Below, in pieces: positions 1 to 7,736 of a stretch of DNA of 33,358 nt (its first letter is position 1; every line of letters starts with the position of its first letter). The stretch is from NCBI RefSeq assembly GCF_001556045.1, contig NZ_LSIC01000205.1:1-33358 (forward strand), in the 5' to 3' direction. This DNA is from Bradyrhizobium sp. CCH5-F6. Its GTDB lineage: Bacteria; Pseudomonadota; Alphaproteobacteria; Rhizobiales; Xanthobacteraceae. The position numbers were made by a program, and so were the translations under genes. The notes beneath the pieces are model-generated. The model made no database searches. It was not told where the DNA came from and saw nothing but the letters and a program-made list of their open reading frames with translations.

Positions 1-135
1 CGCCTCGATACGCCGCCTCTCTCAACCCGTCATCACCCACTTTCCCGCATAGCTCCGCCCAAACGCTATCGCTGTACAAACGGCTGCTTGGCGCACGATA
101 TGTCCTCCTGGCTGGTGGCGATCTGTGCCACGAAT

Positions 136-375
136 TTACGTACAGTTCGCGGCCGAAGGCAAGGTGAAGCGCAAATTCATAAGCAAACCATCTTCCGTGA
201 GTTCAGCATGCGCAATTGTGAATCCGTGCTCAAGCCCGTATGGGAGCTCGCATTTTCCATTCTGATAGAGGCTCACCTGTTGATTTGTGCCGAATTGGTC
301 CGGAATCGCGCCCTCGGGATCTGTTACGGCGCGGTTGTCGAAGTGGCAGCGCAGGCGCATTGCAAAAAAGTGCAC
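136..375 (-). CDS. Possible small hypothetical protein (weak)
   Basis: An open minus-strand frame of about 79 codons runs from a GTG at 375 (next in-frame ATG at 360) to a stop at 136. The reading has protein-like composition (short motifs such as NQQVSLYQNGKCELPYG) and is more convincing than the competing plus-strand frame at 88-399. No family is recognised. There is no strong ribosome binding site, and the FixK box at 392-405 is too close to serve as an activating site for this start. It may be the tail of a decayed gene rather than an expressed one. Confidence 0.25.
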   Translation of the reverse strand: MHFFAMRLRCHFDNRAVTDPEGAIPDQFGTNQQVSLYQNGKCELPYGLEHGFTIAHAELTEDGLLMNLRFTLPSAANCT

Positions 376-391
376 AAGCGTAGGCCTACCA

Positions 392-405
392 TTGATTAGC
401 GTCAA
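392..405 (+). promoter_or_regulatory. FixK/FNR box, perfect TTGA-N6-TCAA
   Basis: The sequence TTGATTAGCGTCAA matches the alphaproteobacterial FixK/FNR consensus at all eight conserved bases. Its centre is about 84 bp before the ATG at 483. With the usual class II activator spacing (site at about -41.5), transcription would start near 440 and leave a leader of about 43 nt. This is the first of seven perfect boxes in the window. Inference: low-oxygen activation of the gene at 483. Confidence 0.75.
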
Positions 406-482
406 AGTTTCATCGGTGAGCCACCCTAACGTGGGCGGACCAGTTACAAACTGGTCACAAAACCCAATGATGGAGTCAATTG

Positions 483-809
483 ATGAACATGATCGGTCAA
501 AAGAGCCTGCTGGTAGCCTTCGCCTTGGCTCTTGCTCTGAGCTACTCGGCAGCGGCTTCCGCGCAACACGCCCCGGATGCGCACGCGCAGCAAAATGCGC
601 CCGCTCAGCAGACGATGCCGGCGCAGCAAGGCCAGGGTATGGGCCATGATGCAATGGACCACGGTAAAATGGGCGCCAAGGGAATGGAGGGCGAACACGG
701 CCGGATGGGGTCCGGAATGAAGCAAGGCGGTGCCAGCGATACAACCGCCACGAAAGGAGCCAACCCGCCGGCAAACTCGAACGCGGCGCCGCCCAGCGGC
801 TTCAAGTAA
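483..809 (+). CDS. Small exported Met/His-rich protein
   Basis: A 108-residue protein with an N-terminal signal peptide (hydrophobic stretch around residues 10-25, cleavage after an Ala-Ser-Ala-like site). The mature part is Gln/Ala-rich and then carries a run of Met, His and Gly (GQGMGHDAMDHGKMG). Such Met/His motifs are typical of periplasmic proteins that bind Cu(I)/Ag(I), but no named family is recognised. The ATG at 483 is chosen because GGAG lies 7 bp upstream (472-475); a TTG at 480 is in frame. The gene stands alone behind a perfect FixK box. Two other exported Met/Gly-rich proteins are encoded at 22537 and 26667. Metal binding is inferred from composition only. Confidence 0.7.
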   Translation: MNMIGQKSLLVAFALALALSYSAAASAQHAPDAHAQQNAPAQQTMPAQQGQGMGHDAMDHGKMGAKGMEGEHGRMGSGMKQGGASDTTATKGANPPANSNAAPPSGFK

Positions 810-944
810 ACCGCCACCAGCATCTCGCAGGGCGATGGAGAGCCAATAGAGCGACTCGGCGGATCGCCTAGCGGAGATCATTTAAATTGGCCATCTGCAG
901 CGACTCTGATTTGCAAAGTCACTGCAGCCGGCACTTATTCACCC

Positions 945-963
945 ATGTGATGAGGAATCACAT
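945..963. promoter_or_regulatory. Perfect 7-bp inverted repeat upstream of the DedA-like gene
   Basis: ATGTGAT and ATCACAT are exact reverse complements separated by GAGGA. The element lies about 84 bp before the ATG at 1047, where an operator would be expected. It resembles a CRP-type TGTGA/TCACA site, but the spacer between the pentamers is 7 instead of 6, so a CRP assignment is uncertain. Confidence 0.35.
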
Positions 964-1046
964 TGAGGAACTGCGCCGTGGTCCTGACCGGTTCAGCACA
1001 CGGAATTGAAGAAAACCGAGTCCTGATTTCGCCTATCGGGGGATGA

Positions 1047-1718
1047 ATGATTGTTCACGCAAGGACGCACAGGATCATTGCGGCGATCATCAAGCGGGCC
1101 GAGCGGGGCTCATTTATTCCTTTGGTCGGAGTGACGGCATTTCTCTCAACTCTGTCGATGAGCATCCCCGTGGAATGGCTGGTAATCGCCGCCACCCTGG
1201 CGTGCCGGAGGCGGTGGGCCGCGACTGCGTCGGTGGCGGCGCTCGGGAGCGCTGTGGCGTCACTCGGTCTTTATCTCGCTTTTCATCATTTTGGCTGGAA
1301 CATCTTGGCTGAGCGCTACCCCGAGCTTGCCGGGTCGCGGGCCTGGTTACAAGCCACGGATTGGCTGGCAAGATATGGGCTTCTCGCGCTGTTCGGGTTG
1401 ATGGCTGTACCACTTCCTATTCCCAAACTGCCCATGCTCGCTGTCGTCGGAATCTATCGCCTGCCGGTACCGGACGTCTTTGCTGCGATCGTTGCCGGAA
1501 AGATCATCAAATACCTGGCTTACGCGTACATCGCCGTTCGTTTCCCGAACGCCATTCGTTCCCTCGCCGACCACGCCGTTCCATGGAGCAGGTTTTCCAC
1601 CGCTCGATTGCAGACCTGGCTCGTTGCTGGCAAGGCCACGATTCGTAGAATACGTGTCTGGACAACGACGACGACGCAGAAGCACGGCATCAGAAATGGA
1701 GAAGGTAACATTGGCTGA
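1047..1718 (+). CDS. DedA/VTT-like small integral membrane protein
   Basis: A 223-residue protein with several hydrophobic segments (about residues 25-50, 60-80, 110-135 and 140-165). The pattern with a glycine/proline-rich centre (LFGLMAVPLPIPKLPML) and a following AGKIIKYLAYAY segment resembles the VTT / SNARE-associated (DedA) superfamily, whose members act in lipid or ion homeostasis at the inner membrane. The ATG at 1047 follows a GGGGGA ribosome site. The 3' end overlaps the likely start of opgC at 1696, so the two are probably co-transcribed. The polar Arg/Thr-rich tail after residue 185 is unusual. The family assignment is moderate: the fold is plausible, the subfamily unknown. Confidence 0.6.
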   Translation: MIVHARTHRIIAAIIKRAERGSFIPLVGVTAFLSTLSMSIPVEWLVIAATLACRRRWAATASVAALGSAVASLGLYLAFHHFGWNILAERYPELAGSRAWLQATDWLARYGLLALFGLMAVPLPIPKLPMLAVVGIYRLPVPDVFAAIVAGKIIKYLAYAYIAVRFPNAIRSLADHAVPWSRFSTARLQTWLVAGKATIRRIRVWTTTTTQKHGIRNGEGNIG

Positions 1719-2967
1719 CGAGATCAGTGGCCGTTCGTCCGCTTGGACCCTGCAAATTGCGCCGCAGCGGGTTTGGGAAGCAATCACCGTCAGGTCCGTG
1801 CTGCCAAAGTCACAACGCGACGTCCGTTTGGACCTGTTTCGCGGCTTGGCAAACTGGTTGATCTTTCTTGGGCATATTCCGGATTCGGTGCTGGCCTGGT
1901 TCACGACGCGAAATTACGGCTTTAGCGATGGCGCCGATCTTTTCGTGCTGATCTCCGGGTATACCGCGACCTTCGTCTTCGGCAAGATGATGATGGAGCG
2001 CGGCTTTGTCATCGGCGCGACCAGGCTGTTGCGGCGGGTCTGGCAGCTCTATGTCGCTCATCTGCTGATCTTCATCTTCTACCTTACTGCGGTTCATTAC
2101 CTTGCGCATAAGTTCGACGATCCGCACTTGATGGATCAATTCAACGTGGCGCCATTAATGAACTTCCCGGTCGAGACTCTCTCGCAAGGCCTGATGCTCA
2201 AGTTCAAGCCGCTCAATCTCGACGTTCTGCCGCTCTACATCGTGCTGATGGCGGCCTTCCCGATCGTCCTGTGGTTCATGTTGCGATGGCGCAACGCGGT
2301 CATGATCGGATCGATCGGGTTGTATCTGGCGGCGCGCCATTACGGCTGGAATTTCGCCTCCTATCCTGCGGGCGCTTGGTATTTCAACCCATTTGCATGG
2401 CAGCTGCTCTTTGTTCTCGGCGCTTGGTTGGCGCTCGGGGGAGCCACGGCAACCCGGGTCCTCCTGCATTCCCGACTTCTTTTCGTGCTGAGTATCTGCT
2501 TCGTCCTGTTCGCGCTTGCCCTCTCGCTGGGCGAGCGAATTCCCGAACTGCGGCCGTTCATTCCTGACGCCATTGCGGGGCTATTCATTCCGAACGACAA
2601 GACCAACCTTGCTCCCTACCGTGTGATTCACTTGGGGAGCCTGGTGTTCATTGTCGTCTCGCTCATTCCGATCGATTGGCCAGGACTGAAATGGCCGATC
2701 TTCAGACCGCTGATCAGGTGCGGTCAGCAGTCGCTGCCGGTGTTTTGCGTTGGCTTGTTCCTCTCGTTCATCGCGCATTTCATGCTGGCGTTCGGTTCGG
2801 AAGGGGTGCTGGCTCAACTCCTGATGGGCGCGGCAGGTCTGTGGATCATGACGATCATCGCCTATTATCGGACATGGTCGAAGGACGTCGATAAGAGCCT
2901 ATCTTCTGGCGGAAAGTTGGCGAAAAGCGAAGCCGGTCGAAGCCGCGAGCCCCGTGCCGAAGGATAA
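1696..2967 (+). CDS. opgC: OpgC-family membrane protein (glucan-modifying acyltransferase)
   Basis: About 423 residues with ten or so membrane helices. The N-terminal region holds the family hallmark RDVRLDLFRG followed by a first helix containing a histidine (FLGHIP) and the SDGADLFVLISGYT segment. OpgC proteins sit in the inner membrane and add succinyl groups to osmoregulated periplasmic glucans. The open frame extends to 1480, but the upstream part reads through the DedA-like gene. ATG 1696 or TTG 1711 (preceded by GGAGAAGG) are better starts. The gene overlaps the DedA-like gene and is followed by a DUF1622 gene, suggesting an envelope operon. The C-terminal 30 residues are charged and probably cytosolic. 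Confidence 0.85.
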   Translation: MEKVTLADEISGRSSAWTLQIAPQRVWEAITVRSVLPKSQRDVRLDLFRGLANWLIFLGHIPDSVLAWFTTRNYGFSDGADLFVLISGYTATFVFGKMMMERGFVIGATRLLRRVWQLYVAHLLIFIFYLTAVHYLAHKFDDPHLMDQFNVAPLMNFPVETLSQGLMLKFKPLNLDVLPLYIVLMAAFPIVLWFMLRWRNAVMIGSIGLYLAARHYGWNFASYPAGAWYFNPFAWQLLFVLGAWLALGGATATRVLLHSRLLFVLSICFVLFALALSLGERIPELRPFIPDAIAGLFIPNDKTNLAPYRVIHLGSLVFIVVSLIPIDWPGLKWPIFRPLIRCGQQSLPVFCVGLFLSFIAHFMLAFGSEGVLAQLLMGAAGLWIMTIIAYYRTWSKDVDKSLSSGGKLAKSEAGRSREPRAEG

Positions 2968-3005
2968 AATGAGCTATTGGTTCAGAGGCATGTCGTGGGG
3001 CAGGG

Positions 3006-3419
3006 ATGATCACTTCCGAGCTGACGTTCTCCGAACAAACGCAAGCCGCCATTCTGCATGGGCTTCATTGGACGGCGTCCGCTATTGAGCTGCTCGGAGT
3101 GGTGGTGATCGTCGGCGGTGTAGTCGGTGCGACGGTGTGGTCGCTGCGCGAGATGCGGCACCGGCAATTTGCCGATGCGTTTCGTTCGTATCGTGCTAAC
3201 CTCGGCCGCGGCATCCTGCTCGGTCTTGAGTTCTTGATTGCGGCGGACATCATCGGAATGATCGCGATCGTGCCGTCGTTCGATCGGCTCGGCGTCCTCG
3301 CGCTGATCATCGTGATCCGTACGTTCCTGAGCTTCTCGCTTCAGATCGAAATCGAGGGCCGCTTACCGTGGCAGCGGCACACGGGTGGGGACGACGACGC
3401 GGATCGCGCCGGGCTCTGA
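3006..3419 (+). CDS. DUF1622 family membrane protein
   Basis: A 137-residue protein with helices at about residues 25-48, 68-92 and 97-115. The segment RANLGRGILLGLEFLIAADI, followed by a third helix, is characteristic of DUF1622, a small conserved inner-membrane family of unknown function. It lies 38 bp after opgC on the same strand. The C-terminus becomes acidic (GGDDDADRAGL), which looks like a variable cytosolic tail. No function can be assigned beyond the family. Confidence 0.8.
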   Translation: MITSELTFSEQTQAAILHGLHWTASAIELLGVVVIVGGVVGATVWSLREMRHRQFADAFRSYRANLGRGILLGLEFLIAADIIGMIAIVPSFDRLGVLALIIVIRTFLSFSLQIEIEGRLPWQRHTGGDDDADRAGL

Positions 3420-3424
3420 CCCTT

Positions 3425-3660
3425 TTAATCGGGCTCTGACGGCGGTGGGGGCTCGCTTAGGTTCTGGGATGCCGAGCTGTAGAAAGCCTCAAACATCTTT
3501 TCGAGGGCTTCGTCGCGATTGACGCGTGTCCGCTCAATCAGTGCCGTGACCAGGCTGAAATACGTTCGCTCGGCGGTAAGGATTATCGTCGGACAGCGGG
3601 GTGCGCCTGTCGCGGAGGGATTTGGCAGCAAGCTCAGCCAGTCCGCGCAGCATGGAGAAA
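3425..3660 (-). pseudogene. Decayed minus-strand gene fragment, function unknown
   Basis: Protein-like sequence appears in two frames. One begins near an ATG at about 3654 and reads MLRGLAELAAKSLRDRRT. The other contains SLVTALIERTRVNRDEALEK and ends at 3425. Joining them needs a frameshift near 3570-3600. The stretch lies between a DUF1622 gene and a frameshifted MFS gene, and nothing else convincing is seen in 3420-3808. No family is recognised. Confidence 0.25.
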
Positions 3661-3808
3661 AAGTCAGCGAAAGCAGATAGTGGCTGGCTCGCATTGGATG
3701 AAGCCATTTCGCCAATCCTTCAATCCTTCTCGCGCCAAAAAGAAGCAGTTTTAATTCGAGGCCGAGCGGCACAGGGTGGGAATCACGATAGCGAAGAGGT
3801 GGCATTGT

Positions 3809-5053
3809 ATGGGAAGGCTTGGATATAGAGCTTCAGGCGTCACGGACCGCAGCGACGAAGAGCTTTCTCTGAACTCCGGGCAGCGCTTGTGCTTCACGAC
3901 AGCGCTTGCGTTCAGCGTGATCCTGCCAAGCTTGCCTGCAAGGGTCGCTATTCTTGCGAATGCGGTGGATACGAAGACGATTTCCCGACATACTGGACCG
4001 ATTACAGGTATCTATACGCTTTCAGTTTTCATCTCGGCGCCCCTTTTCGGCAAGATGTCGGATCGGTGGGAGCGCCGCTCTGTCTTGGCGATGGGACTGA
4101 GTGGCTTCAGCGGAAGTCTGGTCATCTTTGAATTTGCCGATAGTCTCCTCTCGATCTATTTGGCCCGAATTCTCGGCGGGTTGGGCTCGGGTGCAGTCAC
4201 GCCGGTCGCCTTGGCCCTCATAGGTGATTTTGCGCCGGACGATGGCTGGCGCGCACGGCGCTTCGCCTGGCTGGGGGCGGCGACGATGACTGGCTTCATG
4301 ACAGGGCCATTCTTAGGCGGCTCGGTTTTTGCCGCCGCGGGCAGCCCTTTCTCGACGGCTCAGTATGCGCTGCTTTGGCCAGCGGGGTTTGCTCTTCTGT
4401 CCGCCGTTGTTCTAGCTCTTGCGATCCCGTGCGAGCGTCGCCTTCGTCCGTGCTCTGCCAGCGCAATGTTTTGCCGGGCCAAATTCGTCGTGCAATGACG
4501 CTCAAGCTGCTTTGGCTGGCTGCCGTCGTCGCTGGATGCGTGGCGGCCTTTGACGTCGTCCTTACCTTGCGTGGAAGCTTCGTCGCAAGCCAGGGCACCG
4601 CATTCGTAGCGCTTGTTCTTGCCGAGTGTAGCGCGGTCATGCTGCTGGCTCAAACGGCTCTCTTCTCGTCGTCCCTTGTGCAGCCACATGTGACGAAATG
4701 GCTGATCGCCGGCATTAGGCGCACTGGCAATCGGGCTGGCGATCTTCCCTGCGCTAACCCAGACGGCAGCGGTGGTGCTCGGTGTTGGCCTGGTCGCCGC
4801 GGCCGCGGGCATCGCGGCGCCGGCGATCACCTACTGGACCTCGATCGTGGCAGGTGAGCACCAGGGCGAGCAATTGGGCCGATGGACCGCGGTCACGAGC
4901 CTCGCGCAAGCGCTTGGTTCGGCAGCCGCGGGACTAATGGTTTCGCAAGGCTCGGACCAAAGCTTTTTTGTGTTTTCCGCGATCACCGCGCTGGTCGGAA
5001 CACTGCTCGCGCTGCCGCTTTCCGGGAGGTTGACCGCTTCAAAAACCGACTGA
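3809..5053 (+). pseudogene. MFS drug-type transporter with two frameshifts
   Basis: Together the three frames encode about 410 residues, a normal length for a 12-helix major facilitator. The first part (3809 to about 4450) holds motif A in the loop after helix 2 (GKMSDRWERRS) and the helix 4-5 region (ARILGGLGSGAVTPVALALI). The middle part (about 4460-4710) is in another frame, beginning near RRAMTLKLLWLAAVVAG. The last part (about 4712-5053) returns to the first frame with GLVAAAAGIAAPAITYW. The shifts fall near 4450-4470 and 4705-4715. ATG 3809 follows a GAGGTGG ribosome site; a GTG at 3776 is in frame. The product would not be functional unless the shifts are sequence errors. Confidence 0.75.
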
Positions 5054-5237
5054 ACTGATGTCGGACCAAGCGGATCGCCGCCAGAGCAGCACATCTGCGC
5101 TTCGGCATGCAATCCTTTGCGACAGATTGATAGAATCCAGAAGATGAGCCTCGGAGCTTGCATCGTGACGGCAAACCGTTGCTGGTCGTCGGCTCATTGA
5201 GTGAGCCGCTATGCTGGTCGCTTTTTTCGCGAGCTTA

Positions 5238-5265
5238 GGGCCGCTGCCACGATGAACAGCGGCCC
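5238..5265. terminator. Hairpin between convergent MFS remnant and porin gene
   Basis: GGGCCGCTG and CAGCGGCCC form a perfect 9-bp stem with a 10-nt loop, 25 bp beyond the porin stop codon at 5290. It lies between two convergent genes, as a bidirectional terminator would. No clear T-run follows on either strand, so it may stop transcription weakly or stabilise the 3' end of the mRNA. Confidence 0.5.
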
Positions 5266-5289
5266 CTTCGTCTTCGAATTGACCCAACT

Positions 5290-6321
5290 TCACTTCAGGT
5301 TCGTAATTGCAGTCAAGTCAGCCGAGAGTTTGGCGATGCCAGTGGCGCCACACCAGTTGGAGCCAAACCCACCGGGGTTGATGAGCGAAACATTGGCTGG
5401 ACTGGTCACGCTCGCTGTGAAGTCGCTGGTGTAGGCGTTGCACGCTCCCTTGGAGAGATTGGTGTCGGAGTAGCGCAGATCGAGGGTAAAAACCTTATAG
5501 GTGAAGCCAACCCCGATGTTCCAGGTGTTGTAGCTCGGCTCCGGAATACCAAACTGATAGATTTGTCCTGGAATTTGCGTTCCGTAGAACCGATCCGAGG
5601 TGCCGAGCCACTGCCGTCCGAATTCACCAGAGACGTACATGCCGATACCGCTGGTGCCGAAGGTCGAGCTTGGAGCGGTCCACTTGGCGGTGATCGAGGC
5701 GTAGTTGCCCCAGGCGCCGAGGTTCATCATATTGGGGGTATAGTAGTTGTTGGCGCCGATCTGAAACTGGTCATTCAGGGTCACGTTGACTTTGGCATAA
5801 CCCTCATAAAAACTGGCGTTCCTTTTGGCGAAATTGCCATTGATCGGAAGTCCGAGGGTGACAGGGTCGGCGTTTGCTACGCAACCCGCCTCTGAGCCAG
5901 GAATTCCCGAGCCCGGAAAGGCGAAGGCGTTGTAACAAGTGCCACCGGGATAAAGATAACCCCAGACGCCGAAGTCAAAAGCGAAGATGCCAAAAGTGGG
6001 ACGGATGCCGCCATAGATATCTATTTCGGCTGCGGCGCGGTTGGGGAACGAGATGCTCGCGCCGCCGGCGCCGATATACAGTTGCACATCCTTGGTGACG
6101 TTATAGCGCGGCTCGAAGTAGGCCGCGACCGATGGCTTGTGATTGGATTGAGTGATGCCGCGGAACACGTAGTCGCTCATGAGTGCAGCGCCGAAGGCGA
6201 AATCCCACGCCTCGAAGGCGGGCGGGGGCGGCGCCTTGGCTGCCTTCACGGACATGTCCGCCGCGACAGCCGAACCTGCATTGATCGCAAGCACCGCCGC
6301 GACCAGACCCACTTTCTTCAT
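5290..6321 (-). CDS. TorF/Gcw_chp family putative outer-membrane porin
   Basis: A 343-residue protein with a signal peptide (MKKVGLVAAVLAINAGSAVA) and a mature part beginning with a Pro-rich segment (KAAKAPPPPAFEAWDF). It then shows the family signature SDYVFRGITQSNHKPSVAAY, followed by alternating aromatic/hydrophobic strands as in a beta-barrel. The family (TIGR02001/PF09694) is thought to form outer-membrane channels; the substrate is unknown. A possible disulfide-rich loop holds Cys residues in GGTCYN and EAGCVA. ATG 6321 is chosen because GGGGG lies a few bases upstream; longer in-frame starts at 6333 and 6336 exist. It is transcribed alone, divergent from the XRE genes. Confidence 0.85.
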   Translation of the reverse strand: MKKVGLVAAVLAINAGSAVAADMSVKAAKAPPPPAFEAWDFAFGAALMSDYVFRGITQSNHKPSVAAYFEPRYNVTKDVQLYIGAGGASISFPNRAAAEIDIYGGIRPTFGIFAFDFGVWGYLYPGGTCYNAFAFPGSGIPGSEAGCVANADPVTLGLPINGNFAKRNASFYEGYAKVNVTLNDQFQIGANNYYTPNMMNLGAWGNYASITAKWTAPSSTFGTSGIGMYVSGEFGRQWLGTSDRFYGTQIPGQIYQFGIPEPSYNTWNIGVGFTYKVFTLDLRYSDTNLSKGACNAYTSDFTASVTSPANVSLINPGGFGSNWCGATGIAKLSADLTAITNLK

Positions 6322-6679
6322 GACAACCCCCATCACAGTTGCAGCCCCTCGCCGAGCGCCAAGAAGAGTAGGGACTCAGCTGTTGCTCGACACGTCTTTC
6401 TAGGATCAACCTACCCAGCAAAGCGCAGAATTGCGAAGCCACAACCGTGGGCAATTGCTCAAAGGCTAGGCAATTTGACCCATCCTAAGTGAGTTCTTGG
6501 CAGGTGTTGTATTCAGACCATAGATTTCTGAGAATAAGTGCAAAGCGCGACTCCTCGGACCGCCCGCCAAACTGCTCTACGCGCCAAACCGGACTGCCTG
6601 CGGCTGGCGCTCCGGCAACATCCCTGTTGAGAGCATTGAGCAACGACCTATTCGGCTGGGCTGCCAACGGAAGGCTGCC
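6322..6679. other. Divergent intergenic region, porin / XRE regulator
   Basis: About 350 bp separate the porin start from the first XRE gene. Open frames of 60-64 codons exist on both strands (6485-6683), but neither has recognisable features. The left part contains the imperfect inverted elements GGCAATTGCTC and GGCAATTTG. Promoters for both flanking genes must lie here, but I cannot place them with confidence. Confidence 0.4.
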
Positions 6680-7111
6680 ATGAACGGACGTGAACTACGA
6701 ATATGGCGCAAGCTCCTGGGCTACACGCAGGAGGATGCGGCCAATGAGCTTGGGGTTACGCGAGCCACCATTCAGAATTGGGAACACGACGTCACGCCTG
6801 TTCCGGTCACCGTCCATTTGGCGTCCCGGCAGCTCATTCGGCGCTGGAAGCAACGCGCCGAGTTCGGGCCGGTTACCCTGGTCTACGCAAGCGTCCCACT
6901 CCCGTCGCCAAATAGCGTCGCGGGGCCGCCGACGCTCACCTGCAGGCGCTATCCGGATAATCACACCGCCTTCCGCAAGATCTTGGAGCTCAGAACGAGC
7001 CCAAGCTTTTTTAATCCCCTGATTATCGACGAGGGCAATGTCATCATCTGGAGTGGTCCCCAGCTGATTCAACAATGTGAGAAGCTCAGCCAGAACAAGG
7101 ATAGGCCGTGA
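6680..7111 (+). CDS. XRE-type helix-turn-helix regulator, copy 1
   Basis: A 143-residue protein with an N-terminal Cro/C1-type helix-turn-helix at about residues 3-38 (RIWRKLLGYTQEDAANELGV, then TRATIQNWE). A distinct C-terminal domain of about 90 residues follows, containing EFGPVTLVYA and ending in IIDEGNVIIWSGPQLI. The ATG has GGAAGG 6 bp upstream. The gene at 7190 encodes a tandem paralogue with the same two-part architecture. Cro/C1 regulators repress or activate by binding short palindromes; the target is unknown. The conserved C-terminal part is not one I can name. Confidence 0.8.
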   Translation: MNGRELRIWRKLLGYTQEDAANELGVTRATIQNWEHDVTPVPVTVHLASRQLIRRWKQRAEFGPVTLVYASVPLPSPNSVAGPPTLTCRRYPDNHTAFRKILELRTSPSFFNPLIIDEGNVIIWSGPQLIQQCEKLSQNKDRP

Positions 7112-7155
7112 GACATACACGAGTCACTTTGGATTTGTGCCGCAGATTCTATGCC

Positions 7156-7170
7156 TTTGAACGCTTCAAA
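7156..7170. promoter_or_regulatory. Palindrome upstream of the second XRE gene
   Basis: TTTGAA-CGC-TTCAAA is a perfect 6+3+6 palindrome, 20 bp before the TTG start at 7190 and between the two tandem XRE genes. Cro/C1-type regulators often bind such short palindromes near their own genes, so this is a candidate autoregulatory operator. It superficially resembles a FixK box, but the spacer is 5 instead of 6. Confidence 0.35.
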
Positions 7171-7189
7171 AATTAGCTGAGGTGCGGCT

Positions 7190-7636
7190 TTGGATTGCTG
7201 GGATCTCAAGAAGTGGCGAAAAAAGCACGGGTTCAACCAGTTTGATGCGGCGGAGCAGCTTGGAATAAACCGAGGTAGCTTCCAGAATTGGGAACGAGAA
7301 GTCAGACCCATTCCGAGAGCTGTCGAGCTTGCTTGCGAAGAGATCTCACAATTGCGGCGACAGCGCCCTGACTTCGGTCCAGTAATCCTTGTATATGCCG
7401 ACGGGCCGATTTTGCAGCAGTCTAGTGAGCTCTACTCCCTCGCTCTGCTGCGTTGTGACCGTTTTCCAAATAACGAAGCGGCCATGGAAGAGGCCACTCG
7501 GCTGGGTTTTGATCCGTTGGTTGTTGATCCTTTCATCCTGGCGGAAGATGGTTCGGTTGTTTGGGATGCGCCCGAACTTTTGGAAGAATGCAACAGGCGA
7601 AGACGTGCAAAAAACTGCGCGAAGGCCTCCGCCTGA
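7190..7636 (+). CDS. XRE-type helix-turn-helix regulator, copy 2
   Basis: A 148-residue paralogue of the preceding gene. The N-terminal helix-turn-helix reads KKWRKKHGFNQFDAAEQLGI and then NRGSFQNWE. The shared C-terminal domain has DFGPVILVYA and ends in LAEDGSVVWDAPELLEE. The two proteins align end to end without large gaps, indicating tandem duplication followed by divergence. The start is a TTG at 7190 with GAGGTG about 6 bp upstream; it aligns with the start of copy 1. The 78-bp gap between the genes holds a perfect palindrome. Function unknown beyond DNA binding. Confidence 0.8.
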   Translation: MDCWDLKKWRKKHGFNQFDAAEQLGINRGSFQNWEREVRPIPRAVELACEEISQLRRQRPDFGPVILVYADGPILQQSSELYSLALLRCDRFPNNEAAMEEATRLGFDPLVVDPFILAEDGSVVWDAPELLEECNRRRRAKNCAKASA

Positions 7637-7736
7637 TCCAAATTATTGCGGCGAAGACGCCTGATCGTATGAACTGGAGATCGTGCGCGACCGCTGACAA
7701 GGAACTCCGGCGTGATCAAGTCGATGCTACTGCCGA

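Noticed and set aside
5030..5042. TTGACCGCTTCAA, FixK-like
   Set aside because: The spacer is 5 instead of 6, and the site lies inside the 3' end of the MFS reading frame.
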